14,836 nt of DNA from Candidatus Electronema nielsenii (GTDB taxonomy: Bacteria; Desulfobacterota; Desulfobulbia; Desulfobulbales; Desulfobulbaceae). Each line of letters starts with the position of its first letter. The stretch's first letter is position 1. The DNA lies in contig JAGIXO010000036.1 of assembly GCA_026122915.1 (NCBI GenBank), positions 1-14,836 of the forward strand, written 5' to 3'. Below are positions 13,724 through 14,836 of this stretch, in pieces. The notes under the pieces were generated by a model that saw nothing but the letters and a program-made list of their open reading frames with translations, searched no databases and was not told where the DNA came from. The translations under genes and the position numbers were made by a program.

Positions 13724-13778
13724 ACGAGCAAGCCGTCTCCGTCTCGCGCTCGACAAAAACGCCGCCATCCCACCTTAT

Positions 13779-13794
13779 TGTCGCATTCCTAACA
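13779..13794 (+). promoter_or_regulatory. NifA upstream activator sequence for nifH
   Basis: TGT-N10-ACA (TGT 13779-13781, ACA 13792-13794), the NifA binding consensus, about 100 bp upstream of the sigma-54 promoter, which is a normal distance for enhancer binding. The intervening DNA (13795-13893) has no gene; it includes an AT-rich patch near 13850-13880 where DNA bending would be expected. Confidence 0.75.
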
Positions 13795-13893
13795 AAACAG
13801 TTCCCGCTCCACCAGCAGCAGTTCTCGCAGCCTTCCCCTGAGTAGTCTCTTTAATTGATTAGTATTGCGGATGATATTTTCTCGCATACATTC

Positions 13894-13909
13894 TGGCACG
13901 CCCTTTGCT
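13894..13909 (+). promoter_or_regulatory. Sigma-54 (RpoN) -24/-12 promoter of nifH
   Basis: TGGCACG-CCCT-TTGCT is a full match to the TGGCACG-N4-TTGCW consensus, with GG and GC spaced 12 bp apart (13895 and 13907). Transcription would begin near 13920, leaving a ~70-nt leader before nifH. Confidence 0.92.
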
Positions 13910-13989
13910 TTACTCAAGGCAAAGAACATGCAGCTCTGACACGGAGCATTCCGCGACATCATAGAGACACGACACACGAGGAGAACGCG

Positions 13990-14814
13990 ATGAGAAAGGT
14001 GGCAATCTACGGCAAGGGCGGCATTGGTAAATCTACAACCACCCAGAACACGGTGGCTGGACTGGTGGAGATGGGCAGGAAGGTGATGGTTGTGGGCTGT
14101 GATCCCAAGGCCGATTCTACCCGCTTGCTGCTGGGCGGGCTGGCGCAGAAGTCGGTGCTCGACACCCTGCGCGAGGAAGGCGAGGACGTTGATCTGGAGG
14201 ATATCCGCAAGAAGGGCTACGGCGGCACGTGGTGCGTGGAGTCAGGCGGGCCAGAGCCGGGCGTGGGCTGCGCCGGACGCGGTATCATCACCTCGATCAA
14301 TATGCTGGAGTCGCTGGGTGCATACGAGGAGAAAGAGGGCTTGGATTACGCTTTCTATGACGTACTTGGTGACGTAGTGTGCGGTGGCTTTGCCATGCCT
14401 ATCCGCGACGGCAAGGCCGAGGAGATCTACATCGTGGTGTCGGGCGAGATGATGGCCATGTACGCCGCCAACAACATCTCCAAAGGCATTATGAAGTTTG
14501 CCCAGACAGGTGCGGTGCGCCTCGGCGGACTGATTTGCAACTCCCGCGCGGTGGATAATGAGAAGGAGATGATTCAGAAGTTTGCCGAGAAGCTGGGCAC
14601 CCACATGATTTGGTTTGTGCCGCGTGACAACGACGTGCAGCGTGCCGAGATCAACCGTAAGACCGTCATCGAATGGAAGCCGGATGCCCCGCAGGCCGAT
14701 ATGTACCGGGGATTGGCGAAGGCGATTGACGGCAACACCAAGTTCGTCATTCCTAAGCCCTTGGAGATCGAGGAGCTGGAAAAGCTGCTGATGGATTACG
14801 GCCTGCTGAATTGA
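13990..14814 (+). CDS. nifH: Nitrogenase iron protein (dinitrogenase reductase) NifH
   Basis: NifH is the ATP-driven electron donor to the nitrogenase MoFe protein and also acts in cofactor maturation. The 274-aa product has the P-loop GKGGIGKST (8-16), DPKADSTR (38-45), the [4Fe-4S] ligands C94 (GVGCAGRG) and C131 (DVVCGGFAMP), and R97, the arginine that DraT would ADP-ribosylate if the organism has it. The length is typical. ATG 13990 is chosen because it begins MRKVAIYGKGG and has a CGAGGAGA ribosome site; the frame is open back to 13855 but that part overlaps the promoter. Expression should depend on NifA and RpoN, given the sites upstream. The next gene, usually nifI, nifD or nifE, lies beyond the window. 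Confidence 0.98.
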   Translation: MRKVAIYGKGGIGKSTTTQNTVAGLVEMGRKVMVVGCDPKADSTRLLLGGLAQKSVLDTLREEGEDVDLEDIRKKGYGGTWCVESGGPEPGVGCAGRGIITSINMLESLGAYEEKEGLDYAFYDVLGDVVCGGFAMPIRDGKAEEIYIVVSGEMMAMYAANNISKGIMKFAQTGAVRLGGLICNSRAVDNEKEMIQKFAEKLGTHMIWFVPRDNDVQRAEINRKTVIEWKPDAPQADMYRGLAKAIDGNTKFVIPKPLEIEELEKLLMDYGLLN

Positions 14815-14836
14815 TGCGGCGCACGCGGTAGGGGCA

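Noticed and set aside
13717..13752. Terminator after the Crp/Fnr regulator gene
   Set aside because: Only 5-bp stems (CGGCT/AGCCG or CGAGC/GCTCG) with long loops and no T run; too weak to call.
13855..13989. N-terminal 45-residue extension of NifH
   Set aside because: The stretch contains the sigma-54 promoter; NifH proteins begin at M-R-K-V-A-I-Y-G-K-G-G.

Overview
The window looks like chromosome of a nitrate-respiring, nitrogen-fixing anaerobe. The best guess is a Desulfobulbaceae-type deltaproteobacterium (Desulfobacterota), possibly a cable-bacterium relative. This rests on the gene combination (nif genes, a NapF/D/A/G/H/B set without NapC, and an HAO-like octaheme cytochrome) and on the style of the Nif proteins. 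No 16S or other marker gene is present, so the taxonomy is an inference.

Layout: (1) Positions 2-1759 (+) hold the 3' end of nifN and a complete nifB, followed by a bidirectional terminator-like hairpin. (2) Positions 1760-1934 form a convergent intergenic stretch rich in hairpins. (3) An MFS exporter (1935-3206, -) and an orphan soluble PAS histidine kinase (3461-4603, +) diverge from an AT-rich 254-bp spacer. (4) A small secreted Met-rich protein of unknown function (4864-5184, +) has its own promoter and terminator. (5) A long minus-strand block encodes nitrate reduction, in transcription order: napF (12760), two tandem napD genes, napA, napG, napH, napB, and, after a 147-bp gap with its own probable promoter, an eight-heme HAO-family cytochrome ending at 5327. 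(6) A Crp/Fnr-family regulator (13052-13723, +) diverges from napF and has an Fnr/FixK-type box in its leader. (7) nifH (13990-14814, +) sits behind a textbook sigma-54 promoter and a NifA upstream activator site.

How the genes may work together: NapG/NapH would pass quinol electrons through NapB to NapA in the periplasm, making nitrite. No nrfA, nirS/K or napC is present, so the octaheme cytochrome is the obvious candidate to reduce nitrite, probably to ammonium. The Crp/Fnr protein is the likely local regulator. This ammonium-producing respiratory cluster lies between nif genes (nifN-nifB on one side, nifH on the other), so two routes to ammonium sit side by side.

Nothing in the window is a mobile element, CRISPR array, tRNA or rRNA. 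The less explained items are the duplicated napD, the enlarged NapG, the hexamer repeat and perfect palindrome in the napF leader, the Cys-rich PAS kinase, the Met-rich secreted protein, and the hairpin-rich spacer after nifB.
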